Assembly (NCBI GenBank): GCA_035771175.1
Contig: CM069599.1
Span: 37,449,707 to 37,513,706, forward strand
Direction of reading: 5' to 3'
Origin: Paratinospora sagittata
Lineage: Eukaryota > Streptophyta > Magnoliopsida > Ranunculales > Menispermaceae
DNA length: 64,000 nt
Position 1 is the first letter of the stretch. Every line of letters begins with the position of its first letter. Below, in pieces: positions 31,001-43,900 of this stretch. The notes under the pieces were generated by a model, which had not been told where the DNA came from, did not search any database, and saw nothing but the letters and a program-made list of their open reading frames with translations. The translations under genes were made by a program, and so were the position numbers.

Positions 31001-32157
31001 AAGTTTATTTATTTAATTTTATGTGAATTCATGTAATCAACAATGATTTCTTTTTCATTTGTTTTTAGTTTGAAGTCTGAAAAACTAGAATTTGATCTGC
31101 TCGGATCCGTGGACGAAGCAAGTTAAATGATTCGAAACTTTAGTTATTTGAGTTAGTGGTCTTATGTGGGATGAATGTTGTCATTGTGGTTTTAGGCATT
31201 TGATACGCAGGGACTGAATTGTTGTAGGGTTCATTTACTTGTGCTAATCATGAACAATGAGTTTTTTTTTTTTTTTTTTTTGTAATTCTCAAGGCCAATG
31301 ACACTGAATTATCCACTGCTCATCAATTTTGTTTATATTTTTCTGCTCTGCATGTGAACAAATTTGCTTGGAATTAATTTCTTTGGGGTTGTTTGATGCT
31401 GACAGTTGGTCTCTTCTTGTTATTTTGGGCTTTATGTAGTATATAACTGTTTATTGTTTGAGTATTTGAGCCACTGTACTGTGCAGGTTACTCGTCATCT
31501 TATTTCAGCTGGGCATGATGTTCATGTGGTCACTGGTGCTCCTGAATTTGTTTTTACTTCTGTTATACAGTCTCCGCGACTTTTTATTCGCAAGGTCAGT
31601 TCAGATTAAAAATCTCTAAGATTTTGTTCTAACCAAAGCAAGTCTTGATGAGACATATTTCTGTTAGTATTACGTCTGGCCATGTGTTGCATGTTATGCA
31701 AACATACCCTTTTTTTGTTTCCGCTCCACCCTGTCCTGGAGGAACTGCTTAGTTATGCCTATGTTTGTGGAAAATGAAAATCTATCCTTATATAGATGTG
31801 ATTTGCTTCCCATAAAAATGTGCTTTCACTTTCTTTCTTTCTTTCTTTCTTTTTCTGAGTTTTACCCTTAACCTCCCCAAAATATTCTTTCTTTCATCGA
31901 TTACTTAATTTGTACAATAATTCATAGCTAGCCGATTCTTACTCGCAATTTAGAAATATAACGCCAATCTGGTTCAATCATTTGTATCGTGCATACCATC
32001 AAGGTTTTACTCTTACTCAACTCTAGTTTTGCCCTTTAGTTAAATATTGAATTCATGCTTTTATCCTATTAGTGTCCACACATGCATCACATGTGCCATC
32101 GTTGTTGCATATTTTATTTTATTTCACTTTTCATTTGATATGAATTCGGATCATGAG

Positions 32158-32336
32158 AAGGGCGGGCCTTGGTGTAATGGTTGAGGTTGCTCTATTGTGA
32201 CCTGGGGGTCATGGATTTGAATCTGGAAACAACCTCTATAATGTGGAGGTAAGACTGCATATATTGTTCCTTTCCCAAACCCCACAATGGCGGGAGCCTC
32301 TTGCACTGGGTACACCTTTTTTTGAATATATATATT
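32158..32336 (+). mobile_element. Au-type SINE with target-site duplication
   Basis: A well-preserved copy: CCTTGGTGTAATGGTTGAGG (A-box), GTGACCTGGGGGTCATGG into GATTTGAATCTGG (B-box), GTGGAGGTAAGACTGCATAT, and GGCGGGAGCCTCTTGCACTG with GTACACC and a T run. Flanked by GGATCATGAG (32148-32157) and GGACCATGAG (32337-32346). Sits in intron 2 of the truncated ARA1 copy. Confidence 0.88.
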
Positions 32337-35300
32337 GGACCATGAGTTAAGTAACATGTGCCACCATTTTGCATATATTGTTGCACATATGCCATCATTG
32401 TTGCGTTAGCTCATTTGATTTTCATAAAGATATATTTTTCAATAATAGGTTTTATTGGACTGTGGAGCTGTGCAAGCAGATGCTTTGACAGTGGATCGTG
32501 TTGCCTCCTTGGAGAAGGTATGAGTTTTTAAGTGCATTTGATGCAAAGATATGCATTATTAAAGCTAGATATCTCTTAGTAAAAGTCAGTTCGACCTCAG
32601 TTTCGCTTGTTCATATTGACTGATAACTTATATGCTGGCTCTGGTTCCATTTTATTTTTATATAATAGTTCTTGGAAATTTACGTTAATTATGTGCTTCA
32701 CTTTGGGTTAATCCAGTATTCACAGGTAGCTGTTGCACCTCGAGCTTCTATTTTGGCAACAGAAGCAAAGTGGCTGAACTCCATCAAGGCTGACTTAGTG
32801 GTAATTCACTACTAGTTATATATAATCCATCTGAGTTCACTCTATGGGGAATCTACTGTCATCAAATGTAACAGAAATGCAAACAACCTAATGGATCAAC
32901 CTCATCCCAATCACTCTAGTTGATGGTTGAATGCTTTTTGATTGTGTGGTTAGGCTTGAGTTTGGAATTATAACCTTTGCAAGTGGTGAACAGGTGCGGT
33001 CTATGTTGACGTGCATCCATATAATTTACTGCTTTTGTGGAAACAGGTTTCTGATGTTGTTCCTGTTGCTTGTCGAGCAGCAGAGGATGCTGGGATTCCC
33101 TCTGTTTGTGTCAGCAATTTCAGGTACATGTTATACTTATAGCACTGTTCATATAGCTCATCTTTGGTCATGCAAATTTATTTTCATTTGTTGGCGAATA
33201 ACATTTCTTTCCCCTGTTTCAGCCAAGATGTCCCCATACCTTAGGTGGTGGATTTATCTCACCATTGACACAGGTTACATGTCTTTATTTCTGAATTAGT
33301 TTTAGATACGCATTAAACCAAGGGGTGAAAGGTTTATGAATATGCTTAGTCCAAGTTGTCTACCAGTAAAAGAATGTTTTCTCATGCTTTTTGGTCATTA
33401 TCTTCAAACTGCAATTATTTTTATTATTTGTTGCCCTGTAACTTTCTCAGTTGAAATTTACAGAATTTTTGGATGTTGAGACCAAGGCTTCTGTTTAGAG
33501 ATATATTTGCAATGAATCATAGCGCGCATAAAGATAATGCTTTATTAGGGAGCACATCATTGAAATTTGGATTAAAATTTAGTTAGATACTACGTTACTA
33601 AAAAATAGGAACATAAGTTGCTAATTATGGAAATGTGTTCAACCAGGGTATCTTTAGGGTATACATACATGTTGCTGGATTGAGGTTGATGACAAGCATA
33701 GTTAGGGGGCATCAAGCCCCACAAACAGAATTATAAACTTATCCAAAATAAAATCAGAATTTTAAGTTATTCAATCTTTTAAGTACGAAGAGTGTGTGCG
33801 AGCGTGTAGGTGGGTATAGTACTTTGGATGAAAGAGTTGAAAAATTATGCAACTGTTAGGATTTTCTTGGAGAAGTTAGGTTGCTTCATGCTTCTCGAAA
33901 ACCTTATAAATTGCAAATGGTTATATTTTATAATAACCCAAGGTTATCATTCTTATCATGAATGGAACATGGTTGAGAGACATTTTGAAAATTATAAAAA
34001 ATTTAGAGTGGAGATTTTGAATGGTTGAAGAATAATTTACTTCTGTCAATAAGGAAACAGTCATATTGATGAGAAAATTTTGAAAATCCCTCTTTATATC
34101 CCTCCCCTTATTGGTTTTCTTTTGCATATTCTTGATGCATTTATGATGATGTTATATCCATTGCATAATCTAATTTGTTCATAATGATGTCCAACATTTT
34201 AACATTTAACAAGTTAGTTTCTCTTTGCCGCTCCAGTCACTAATATAAAACACTGGGACCTTCCTAAAAGTTTATTCATTAAACTCTGGGCAGTTGGGAT
34301 TTCATCTATGCTGAGTATGTGATGGCTGCTGGATACCGTCATCATTCATTAATTTGGCAGGTGAGTTTCCTAAATTAATGTGCACCTTATCAAGGACATC
34401 TATATTCTTGGCTGTTGTTTCTTAAAAGAACAAAAATAGCATTAATGTTCAGGTTGAAATGATTCGGTAGAAAAAGACTTATTCACCAGAGAAGTTCCCT
34501 TATGTTTCCAATTCAAACTGTGGACATGTAAAGTAGATCTCAGTTTTTAGTGCCAAATAATAATGATTGATAATATATAATTCTGTTTAAAAATGTCTAT
34601 GATTCATGTCAAATTGTCAAATCAACTAAACAACTCAATTTATTATCCCTTCTCTGGTTGACTGGGTACTCTTTCTTGCTTTTGCTTTGAAAATTTCAAT
34701 TTGTGGGGTTTATTGGTCTTCCAAGAGAGAGAGAAAAAAGAAAAAAAAACTACTCTCCCAGTAACATAGTTTTACCATTATAAATTGGAACCATCCTCAT
34801 CATGCCTTGCCCAAAATCTTTATCTCTTGGAGTAGCAAAGTTGCCCCTCATGCCTATTAACATCATAATCATCATAATATCATATATGGTATGTGAATGT
34901 AATGTTTCTATTATGTGCACACCATGAAAGGATAATGAATGCTATTTCTGGTAGAAACCCGAAGTATTTTTATATCTTTCCATGGCCGTTCTTCCTCTCA
35001 AAATCCAGAGGGATTTTTATATTCTTGTTTAAAATCACTCACATTGAGGATTCAGTTAATGCTGCCATGTGTGATTATACGCATTGGGTATGGGCAGCGT
35101 TTCACCTTAGATAAAGTTCTCATTCAATATTCTTGCTCATTAGGGTTTGAATTGGCTTTTTGTCGCTTAATATCATTTAAACTTAAATTATACTAAAGTA
35201 ATACTACTGAAAACTCAGAAGACTCAGTACCACTGTAGAAAAGTCATGAGACGTGTTGGTGACTACTTTTGTTGCCAAGACTATCAAATATAGCTAAGCA

Positions 35301-36639
35301 TGAAGTCTCCAATAATTGAATGATTTGTAGTTTTGTGTCAAAAATCTGCCATCAAGTATGCAGATCAATAGAGGTCACTACCCAGCATTGGTGCCTCCAA
35401 TAGGGTCTTGAAAGAGTCCAAATTGGCTGCAGTCCTAATGTCTGTCATTTTTACATGAAGTGGTTGCCATCAAGACTTAAACTCACATCTTACGCTAGTC
35501 AGCCTGAGATTTTACCACTGCAATGATGCATCTAACTTAAATGCTGATTAACATAGTCAACATTTTGTTATTATAGATTTCAGTGTTTTGTCATATGAGT
35601 TACAAAACATTGAAGGTCTCCACATTTTAGATGTCAGCATTTTGTTTCTACAATACCATCGTCATGTCATGTGAGTTACGGCACCTTAGACATGTCTTGG
35701 GATTTTAGATTTGAGCTATACTTTCTCCTGTATTCTCCTTCTTCAAGCTGAATCATTGGCTCAAAGTTTCCACGTGCTTGCCTCTTTACCATCCATAACT
35801 GAAGATAGATAGTTCACAAGCCTTCCATTCCTCTGTAGAATTTTTGAATTCTGATGCCATATCTTGCTTATGTGAGTAATGCCATGTTGCCATATATGGT
35901 TTCCTTGTCAATTTTACAGATAGCTGAAGATTATTCTCATTGCAAGTTCTTAATCCGCCTTCCAGGACATTGTCCAAGTATGTTAATCTATGCACATCAC
36001 ACATTAACAGTTCCATAGATATATGTTCTACATCTACTTTTACTCTTCTCTGGTCTTGGAAAAATTTACTGGTTGAATCTAAAATGTATATCTTAATCTT
36101 TCAGCACCTGCTTTTCGTGATATTATTGATGTGCCTCTTATTGTAAGGAGGTTGCACAAATCCAGAAGCAAGGTGTGTGCCATTCCAGTTTACTAAAACT
36201 TTTTAATGCAACAAGTTAATTCATTAAGCTATCTCTTAATTGTGGTCACCCTGTGCAGGTGAGACAGGAACTTGGAATTGGGAATGACATTAAGCTGGTT
36301 ATTTTCAATTTTGGAGGACAGGTGAGTTATTACTTCTCTTGTTTATATATACTCTATATTTGTGTTAAGCATTTTAGTTGTGATAAGGTAGTTGCTTCAA
36401 ACTTTCAATTCTCTCATTGAATGTTGTTTATGATATTACACCCCCATGAGGTGCATGCAACATTCATTTTTCTATTTCTATGATTTATCTAATAGGTTGT
36501 GGTGTTTTTTGCTTTTATTTAATTATTCTTCACACTTCTTCCATTTCTATGATAGATGTTTATCCCTTTTCCTATTGGCTTGTGCCCTAAACTATCAATC
36601 TTGTTGCACCAATTGGAACTTTGGAAGTGAAATTAATAA

Positions 36640-37010
36640 AATCAAGCATGATCAGAAACAATCACAAACACAAGACATTCAATATTTACGTGGTTTGACA
36701 ATCATGCATATGCCCATGGATAATAGAGATAAAACTATACCATAGAGATTTACACATTTAAAAGATCTTATCATCAACATACAAGCTCACTCACACACAT
36801 TGGTGTAAAGCCAAGGAGAAGAAGAAGAAGAAGAGAATGAAGACAAGAAAGAAGAGAAAGTGGAAAAAAAAAAACTCTATCCATATTCAATTAGACACTC
36901 TAAACTCATTTGTAATCCATTATATTTGTAGAAACCCAAATTACCTAATTTGATTCATTCTATATTTTAGAAGCTAAAATCCCACTCAATAATAAAAGTG
37001 AAATCCTACA
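36640..37010. mobile_element. Possible transposon relic in intron 9 of the truncated ARA1 copy
   Basis: Contains CAATATTTACGTGGTT, a word that recurs in plant LTR-type repeats, and a purine-rich AAG/GAA tract at 36812-36850. The complete ARA1 copy has no counterpart, and this intron is 1.9 kb against 0.9 kb there. No coding domain or clean ends. Confidence 0.35.
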
Positions 37011-37370
37011 ACAAAGCAACTAGACTCCAAAAAGGAATGAACTCCTACTCGTACTTAAAAGAAATTACTTCAATTAAATAATTAAAATCCTTATAAATTA
37101 CATGTCTAAAAATATTATTAGTTTTTTTTTTACTTTTATTCCTGTTCCACTTTACGCACACTCAACAATTTTATAGAGCAACTTTAGTGCAAAACACGCT
37201 CTAGAAAATTTTCCACCATTCTAGACTATATATAAGTTGTCCAAACTCATAATGAGAGTATGTACACTAAATTGAAGGCCTAATTTGGGTGCAGCTTGCA
37301 AATTGTCAAAAGGAATTCGAACTAAAGTCACACACATTAATTTTACCAACTCAATTGCATAGTAACAACT

Positions 37371-37542
37371 AAAGAAAGGGCGTATTAAGTGCATGAGGCT
37401 CTTGCCATTGCGGGGTCTATGGAAGGAGCAATGAACTTGACCTTACACTCCACATTAGAGAAGCTATTTCTGAATTTGAACCTGTGACCTTCAAGTCACA
37501 ATAGAGCAACCGCAACTGTCGTACCAAGGCTTGCCCTTCACT
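37371..37542 (-). mobile_element. Au-type SINE, minus orientation, with target-site duplication
   Basis: Reverse-complement landmarks: GTGCATGAGGCTCTTGCCAT (3' end), GACCTTACACTCCACATTAG, CTGAATTTGAACCTGTGACC (B-box side), GTCACAATAGAGCAACCGCA (A-box side). TAGTAACAACT flanks it at 37360-37370 and 37543-37553. Intron 9 of the truncated ARA1 copy. Confidence 0.85.
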
Positions 37543-39949
37543 TAGTAACAACTCTAATACCAATTTGTTGAGAAAATGCCAATGTAATTTTACAAAATAA
37601 TCAGTCAATCACTGTAAGAAGATAACTAGAAAAAAACTCTCATTTACACTCTAAAATCCTTTCATTCTTTTTTTTTTTTTGGCTCACTGAGGGTAATTCA
37701 TTTGGCATTAGACCTACTCGATTACTCCCACGCGGCATGTTCAGTCCTTCCTTCTCATACAAACTGGGTAATTTTACATGCTACATTGTCCCTAGGGCCC
37801 AAGAGGAAACTCAATTTTGTGGTTGTTGTAGGAGTTGAGCTCTAGACTCTTGAAGCACTTATCTAGCTTCAATTTGCCAATTGACCAACCCCTTGGGGCT
37901 AAATCCCTTAGTTGTTAATTTTATAACGATCAAAACCGTATTTTTTATTTATTTTTTATCTTTTTACAAGAACTGTAATTAAGCACCTACTAGAATTAGG
38001 ACCCTAAAATGTTTGGTAGCGATATAGCGCATGGTTTGTATCCAAGTCAAATACTTACAAATTTGATAGAGTTATAAAATATAGCATGCACCTTTTGCAT
38101 CTTAATATCTTGTAAATACCTTCTTACTTGAGCAAGGTAAATAGCACATTCTAAAGTGTGGTTGTGCCCTTTATAAATCATAATTTACTTCAGTAAATTA
38201 AGTATCAGGCTGTTGTTTGTTTCTATTGTTGCTGGTGCTTTTCCTAAACTTGTATCTCTTGCAGCCTGCAGGCTGGAAGTTAAAAAAGGAACATTTGCCT
38301 GATGGCTGGCTATGCTTGGTAAGTTTTATTATAATTTTTCCTTGATATAGTCATATGAAGGATAATAGTTGGAGCATTTTTTTTATGGAATGTATTTTAC
38401 TACCATCTAGGTCTGTGGAGCAAAGGAGAACCAAGAGCTTCCCCCAAACTTTATAAAGCTCCCAAAAGATGTCTATACGCCAGATATGATAGCAGCTTCT
38501 GACTGCATGATAGGTACTTGAATGAATTGTTAGGAGATGAGGAATTGTTTTGATGGTTAGGGAATATTGTTTTGCACTTACACTGTACTTCTCATGTCAG
38601 GCAAAATTGGATATGGAACCGTTAGTGAAGCTCTAACATACAAGATACCATTTGTTTTCATCCGCCGAGAGTATTTCAATGAAGAACCATTCTTGAGAAA
38701 CATGCTTGAGGTTTGGTTTGGTTCAGTTTGATGCTTAGAGTTCCTATTTTCTTCTTGTTCTTTTGTTGTAGTGATTCAAACATATTTGAAAATTATCTTA
38801 TATTGTCAATGTAACCTACGTCTCTTTTGAACAGTGTTACCAAGGAGGCATTGAGATGCCTATAAGGGATATGTTTTCTGGAAACTGGGCACCGTTCCTT
38901 GAGCATGCAGTTAGTCTGAAACCTTGTTATGAGGGAGCTACTAATGGTGGTCAGGTGTCAATCTTCATTTCTGTCCTACTTTTCATTCCTTTTAAACATT
39001 TTGTGTTTTTTATTATTGTGTATTATGTTATTGAGATGATAATTCCATAGAGAGGTATAAGCTTCACAAAATTCATCTTATGTTAAAACCAATTGGGAAC
39101 ATGGCTTTAGAAGCTTGGGACTGATAATCTTCGGAACTAGGCTAGTTCTTCAAAATATGGAATTGCATTCGTGAGGAAAAGAGCTCTATTGGTATTTCTT
39201 GTTCTATCATGTGAAGATATTGTGCTTTGATTGGTTCACATAATCTTTGATATGAAATTGCTTATCACAATCAGAGTCCTAACTTGCCAATGGTTGAAGT
39301 CAACGTCAGAGCACCTTTCTGTATTATGTTCCCAACTATAGTGAGGTTTTTTACTCTTTAGCATCCATTTGTGTATTTCTAACTGAACTCACAGAACTAG
39401 AGATTCAGCCTTCTCGTCCTAGTCTACTTGTCTAGGTGTTTTTTATCAGTGCCTTAAGTGGTCACAAGGCACCATGTTGTTACTAATTGATATTTTTGGT
39501 CCTTCCTACCTTGTTTCATAATTTATTAAGATTGTAGAAGGTTTACAATTTTCTAAACGAGCATAAAAAACATTAATATTCGTTTTCTATGGTGCGTAAT
39601 TTTGTTGTTGCACGAGAAAACCCTTTTTGCAATGAGACTGGGATTCTAAAACTGGTTATGGTCATCTTGTTAAATTTACAGGTGGTTGCTCGCATTATAG
39701 AGGATATAGCTATTGCGGAGAACTATGCTCCCAATAAGGTAAAAGACATTCAAATATGTTGTTTCATCTTGTATACATAATTTATTTGACAGCTTACTCT
39801 CTTTTTCTCTGCTTTTTATGGCTAGAACAAGAACAACTATCCGTTCATTCTCCCTGAAATTCATAACTAGTTCTGACCTGCCACTTATATCTTTATGGGC
39901 GGTCTTTCAAATGGTGGTTCGTAAGTTGTAAGATTACATTACTAGCAGT

Positions 39950-40120
39950 AATGGAGCACAATCTGCATTAGAGTCTCCAACTTTTGTTGCCCTCACAGTA
40001 GCAGGCCTCAAGGATGGTGAAGAGATGATCTTAAAGATGTCAGGATCCTCTCCGTGCTTGCCATCTTCACACATCACTAGAACAGGGACTACTAAGGTTT
40101 CATATGGTAACAGTTCCTGA
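39950..40120 (+). other. Unassigned open stretch just past the truncated ARA1 exons
   Basis: An open frame of 56 codons ends at TGA 40118-40120. Upstream it is open to 39932, with no ATG. It reads ESPTFVALTVAGLKDGEEMI and SGSSPCLPSSHITRTGTTKV, which looks more like protein than random AT-rich translation. An AG at 39972-39973 would join it in phase 0 to the last ARA1-like exon (AAT AAG at 39736-39738), giving that gene a new 3' end. I do not recognise the family. Chance openness is not excluded at this length. Confidence 0.3.
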
Positions 40121-40937
40121 GTAAAGCAAGAACATATGGTTTTGAGCCAGAGGAGAATTGAGATTGCCTTGGATTGATACTAGTGATGTCTGAAGAGGAT
40201 AATTGCTTCAACAAGCTTATCCAACGCAAAGATTTAAGAAGTCGCAATTGAAATATATATCACATATGCAAGTGAAACTAGCTATCGTTCTGTAATTTGA
40301 TAATGTGTAGACAAATATGCTTTCTGAATATATTAATATAGCTTGGTGATCTTTCTATCGTTCATTACTATTTAACTATTTTAATGCTGATGAAAAATTA
40401 TGATACTTGCATTTTTAAAAAAGAAAATTCTTATAACATATTTTTTTGTTTATATGTGTTTATGTGGGGTAAAGAATTATTTACAGACACCATTCTAATT
40501 ATATTTATAATCATAAAACTTTTCTTTTCTTTTTTTGTTAAAGTACATGGTTTTTAAATAAATACAAATAATCTTTTAATTTTTTTTAATAAGTATGAAT
40601 GTTAATATCTACAATTTAATAACACAATTTTTTTTTTTCTAAAATAAAAGTTCTTAAATTATATTGGTATAAAATGCCACGCATCCAGCTATGTGCAAGT
40701 TGCGATTGCGTGATCAAGATGATGACGTCAAAATGTGTTGTGGATAGACTTAATTAGTTACTCGGCCTGCTACTAAATTTCTCTCTCGTGTATATTGTGC
40801 CTTTCAAAGTCAGTACCTTTGGAAGTTGTAGTTGGCCCACGCTACTGATTTCCTCCTATACGTGTAAATCTCTTCCTCTGTCTTACCCTTTCGAAGTTGG
40901 GGATTTGAAACAATTGGAAGTTTATTGACGAAAGAAG
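40121..40937. promoter_or_regulatory. Promoter region of ARA1
   Basis: AT-rich to about 40680, then richer in G+C towards the start. TGACGTCA, a perfect bZIP (C-box/CRE-type) palindrome, lies at 40723-40730, about 210 bp before the ATG. The 5' UTR begins somewhere between 40800 and 40937; no clear TATA position was fixed. Confidence 0.45.
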
Positions 40938-43900
40938 ATGAGAATCGACAACGGTGATCAGTTCTCTGCTTCTCCGAAGCATCTCGTGTTCGCTTATTAC
41001 GTTACCGGCCATGGGTTCGGTCACGCTACTCGTGTTGTTGAGGTAAGATTTGCAAGCAATTTCTCCAAATATCACTTAATTTTTTTGTTGGTGAAAGCAT
41101 TGATGATTGGATCGTTTTTATTTTTTTCCCCCTTGTCTGTAATTGATGTTAGATTACATTCGAGTTTTCATTGAATTGAATGGACTTTTTCCGAAGTTTT
41201 CAAATTTTACTTCTTTGAAATTGTGATTATTTATGAATTTGAACTGCTGAGGGAGTGAACATATGGAGTTTGTGATTTTTAATATTATTTTTAGTTTTAA
41301 TTACAACTAGAGAAAGCAACTGCTTGTTTCAGACATACTAATAGAAAATTGTTGGTATAAGACAATGTGAAAGAATAAGAATATCTGCAGCATTGAACAA
41401 TTACTGCAACTGCAATGATTGAAATCATTGAGTTCAAGTGTTCGATCTCTGCACAAAATAAAAGAAGGAGTTGTGGAGCAGATGTTTGACTTTAAAATGA
41501 TATCTATCTAATGTATAACCTTATTGTTTTAATACTTTCTTCATGGATTTGTGCAGGTTGCTCGCCATCTTATTTCAGCTGGGCATGATGTCCATGTGGT
41601 CACAGGTGCTCCTGACTTTGTTTTTACTTCTGAAATACAGTCTCCGCGACTTTTTATTCGCAAGGTCAGTTGGTGTTAAAATCTTCAAGACCCATGAAAA
41701 TCTTGTTTAGGCACTTTAGAATTATGTCCATACATTGGCCATTTTAATGCAAGTGTTGAGACCTTTGATTCTATGCTACCCTTTCCTAGAGGAAATGTTC
41801 TACATATAAAATCAATTTCCTTCAACTAACTCATGTTTTCACTTTCTGTTTTTCCTCTACTTTTAAAGAGTTTTGACAAGATTACAAGTAGTGAAATAAA
41901 AAAGATGAACTCTAAACCAACATAATCACGTGCATTGCATGTGGCATTATGGTCATAATTTTCACGTTATTCCGACTCTACACCTTGGTTAAAGCATTTC
42001 TTATTTTTTTCTTTTTTTGAGTCTTCAATATTGACTTGGTTGTGGGTTAAGTCAAAGGTCCAATGCGCGTGTCTTCTCTAGTGAAAATCTATCCTCAATT
42101 CTTTCGGCTTCTGGAAGCCAAACCAAAACATTGTGATTGCTCTTGTGACCTTGTCTTCTTCTGGTTGTGGAATTTGACAATGTTGATCCTATACTTCCCT
42201 CAACCCTCAGTGTTTTGGTATCACAATTAACAGTATAGGTTTTGCTCATTCCATTGTGATATTCTTCTGATAATAGATTTTGCTGGATTGTGGAGCTGTC
42301 CAAGCAGATGCTTTGACTGTGGATCGCCTTGCCTCCTTGGAAAAGGTACGAGTTTAGTTTCAGGATTGGTGAGCAAGATGTGTGCCGTGAGAGCTGGGAT
42401 CAGCGCTTATTGTAAATTTCAGCTTAACTTGAGTTTTTGTTTCCTAGATTTGGTGCTATATTTTCATATTTTCTTAAATTGCAATATCAGATGCAATGCT
42501 TCTTCTCTACTATTATTTATGCTTCTATTTTAAAATTATTTTTTAATTGACTCCGTGTTTTTTTTTTTTAATCTAGTACTCCCAAACAGCTGTTGCACCT
42601 CGAGCTTCTATTTTGGCAACAGAAGTGGAGTGGTTGAATTCCATCAAAGCTGACCTTGTGGTAAATGAATATTTTTTCCCCTTTTTTTCGCCTTTATAGT
42701 TTTTTATTCTTTCATCAAAATCTACTCATAGCTCATATGTAGTGAATCTACTTTCATAAAGTTGAAATTACAAACCTAGTGTGTCAACCTCGGACAAGTA
42801 TGTCCCTGGTTATTTATTTATTTATTTATTTTTAGATCATGTTGTTAGCTTTGGCTAGGGAATAGTCTTTCATGCTACTCAAACAGGTTTAGTGTATATT
42901 GACCCTCTTACATACTTGGTGCTTATTCTTGAACAGATTTCAGATGTGGTTCCTGTTGCATGCCGAGCAGCAGCAGATGCTGGAATTCGCTCTGTTTGTG
43001 TCACCAACTTCAGGTAACAAACCATGTTGCTTCATTTTCACTTAGTTTTTACACTGCTAAATTTAAATTAACTGGCATTTTTTTCTTTCTTAAAATCTTG
43101 GCCAAGTTATTCCCATCTCTTTGGGAATTGATTTACCTCTCAGTCGAATCACCATCTGGTGATATGTTTGATTTCGTATCTAGTTGAAACTCTAAAAGAC
43201 CTTGATGCTGTGACTATCAATAGAATTCATTCATAGTGTTAAAAGTTTTACAATTTTACTCACAAGAACAGCCAAACTACACGATACAAGTTGCATAAGT
43301 TCAAAACGGAACTTCATCTCACTAATGAAAAGAACAAACAGGCGTGCAACTGACATACATATATCGGACATCTATGCTTGACATGTTCTAGATCATCTTC
43401 TACATCACATAGATTGTCGTTATAGTTAGAAATATCATCATCATTAGAAATATCAATCCTAAGTGGCATTTCATCTACTTCTTTTGTAGCATACAGAATT
43501 GGTAAGTTGTCCTTTACCTTGAGCCTGTCTTCTCAGGCTTGAAATGTGGAACTCGACCCATCCAATCCTTAAGTTGGCATATGTAAGGTTCTCTCCTTAG
43601 ATATCCAGTCTTCTTTCCCCACTAACAAGTTACAATGTACTTCTAGATGATCAAGAATTCAGTATTGGTAGGACATGGAAGCCTCTTTCCTAGCTTCCCT
43701 TCCCTAGCTCTCATTCTTTCTCGAGGCATTGAGTCATAACTCAAATACTTGGTCAATACAATTCCTTTTTTGGTTTGAACCTAGTTGGGAGCCATTTTGA
43801 AGAGGTTGAAAATTTGAAGACTGGATTGGATGTTTTATGCAACAGTGTTTTTGTGGTCATGGAAGTGATGACATCAAGGACGAAAAATTCATTGATTTCT

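Larger units (their letters stand above)
30124..39780 (+). pseudogene. Truncated L-arabinokinase paralogue, GT-B-like half only
   Basis: Fourteen exons: 30124-30228, 31487-31594, 32449-32517, 32717-32800, 33047-33123, 34294-34360, 35920-35977, 36105-36172, 36259-36321, 38265-38318, 38411-38513, 38601-38710, 38835-38954, 39682-39738. Every one equals its counterpart in the complete ARA1 copy in length and phase. All are open with GT-AG borders, and together they encode 381 residues of the N-terminal glycosyltransferase-like half ([37 protein letters not shown]). Two lesions stand out. The codon aligned with the partner's start is GTG, with TAA in frame 24 nt upstream and no in-frame ATG until exon 6. 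Exons 15-29, the whole GHMP kinase half, are absent. Unspliced exon 14 would run 14 codons into the intron and stop at 39780. It may be a pseudogene or a functional solo domain using other end exons. Confidence 0.8.
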
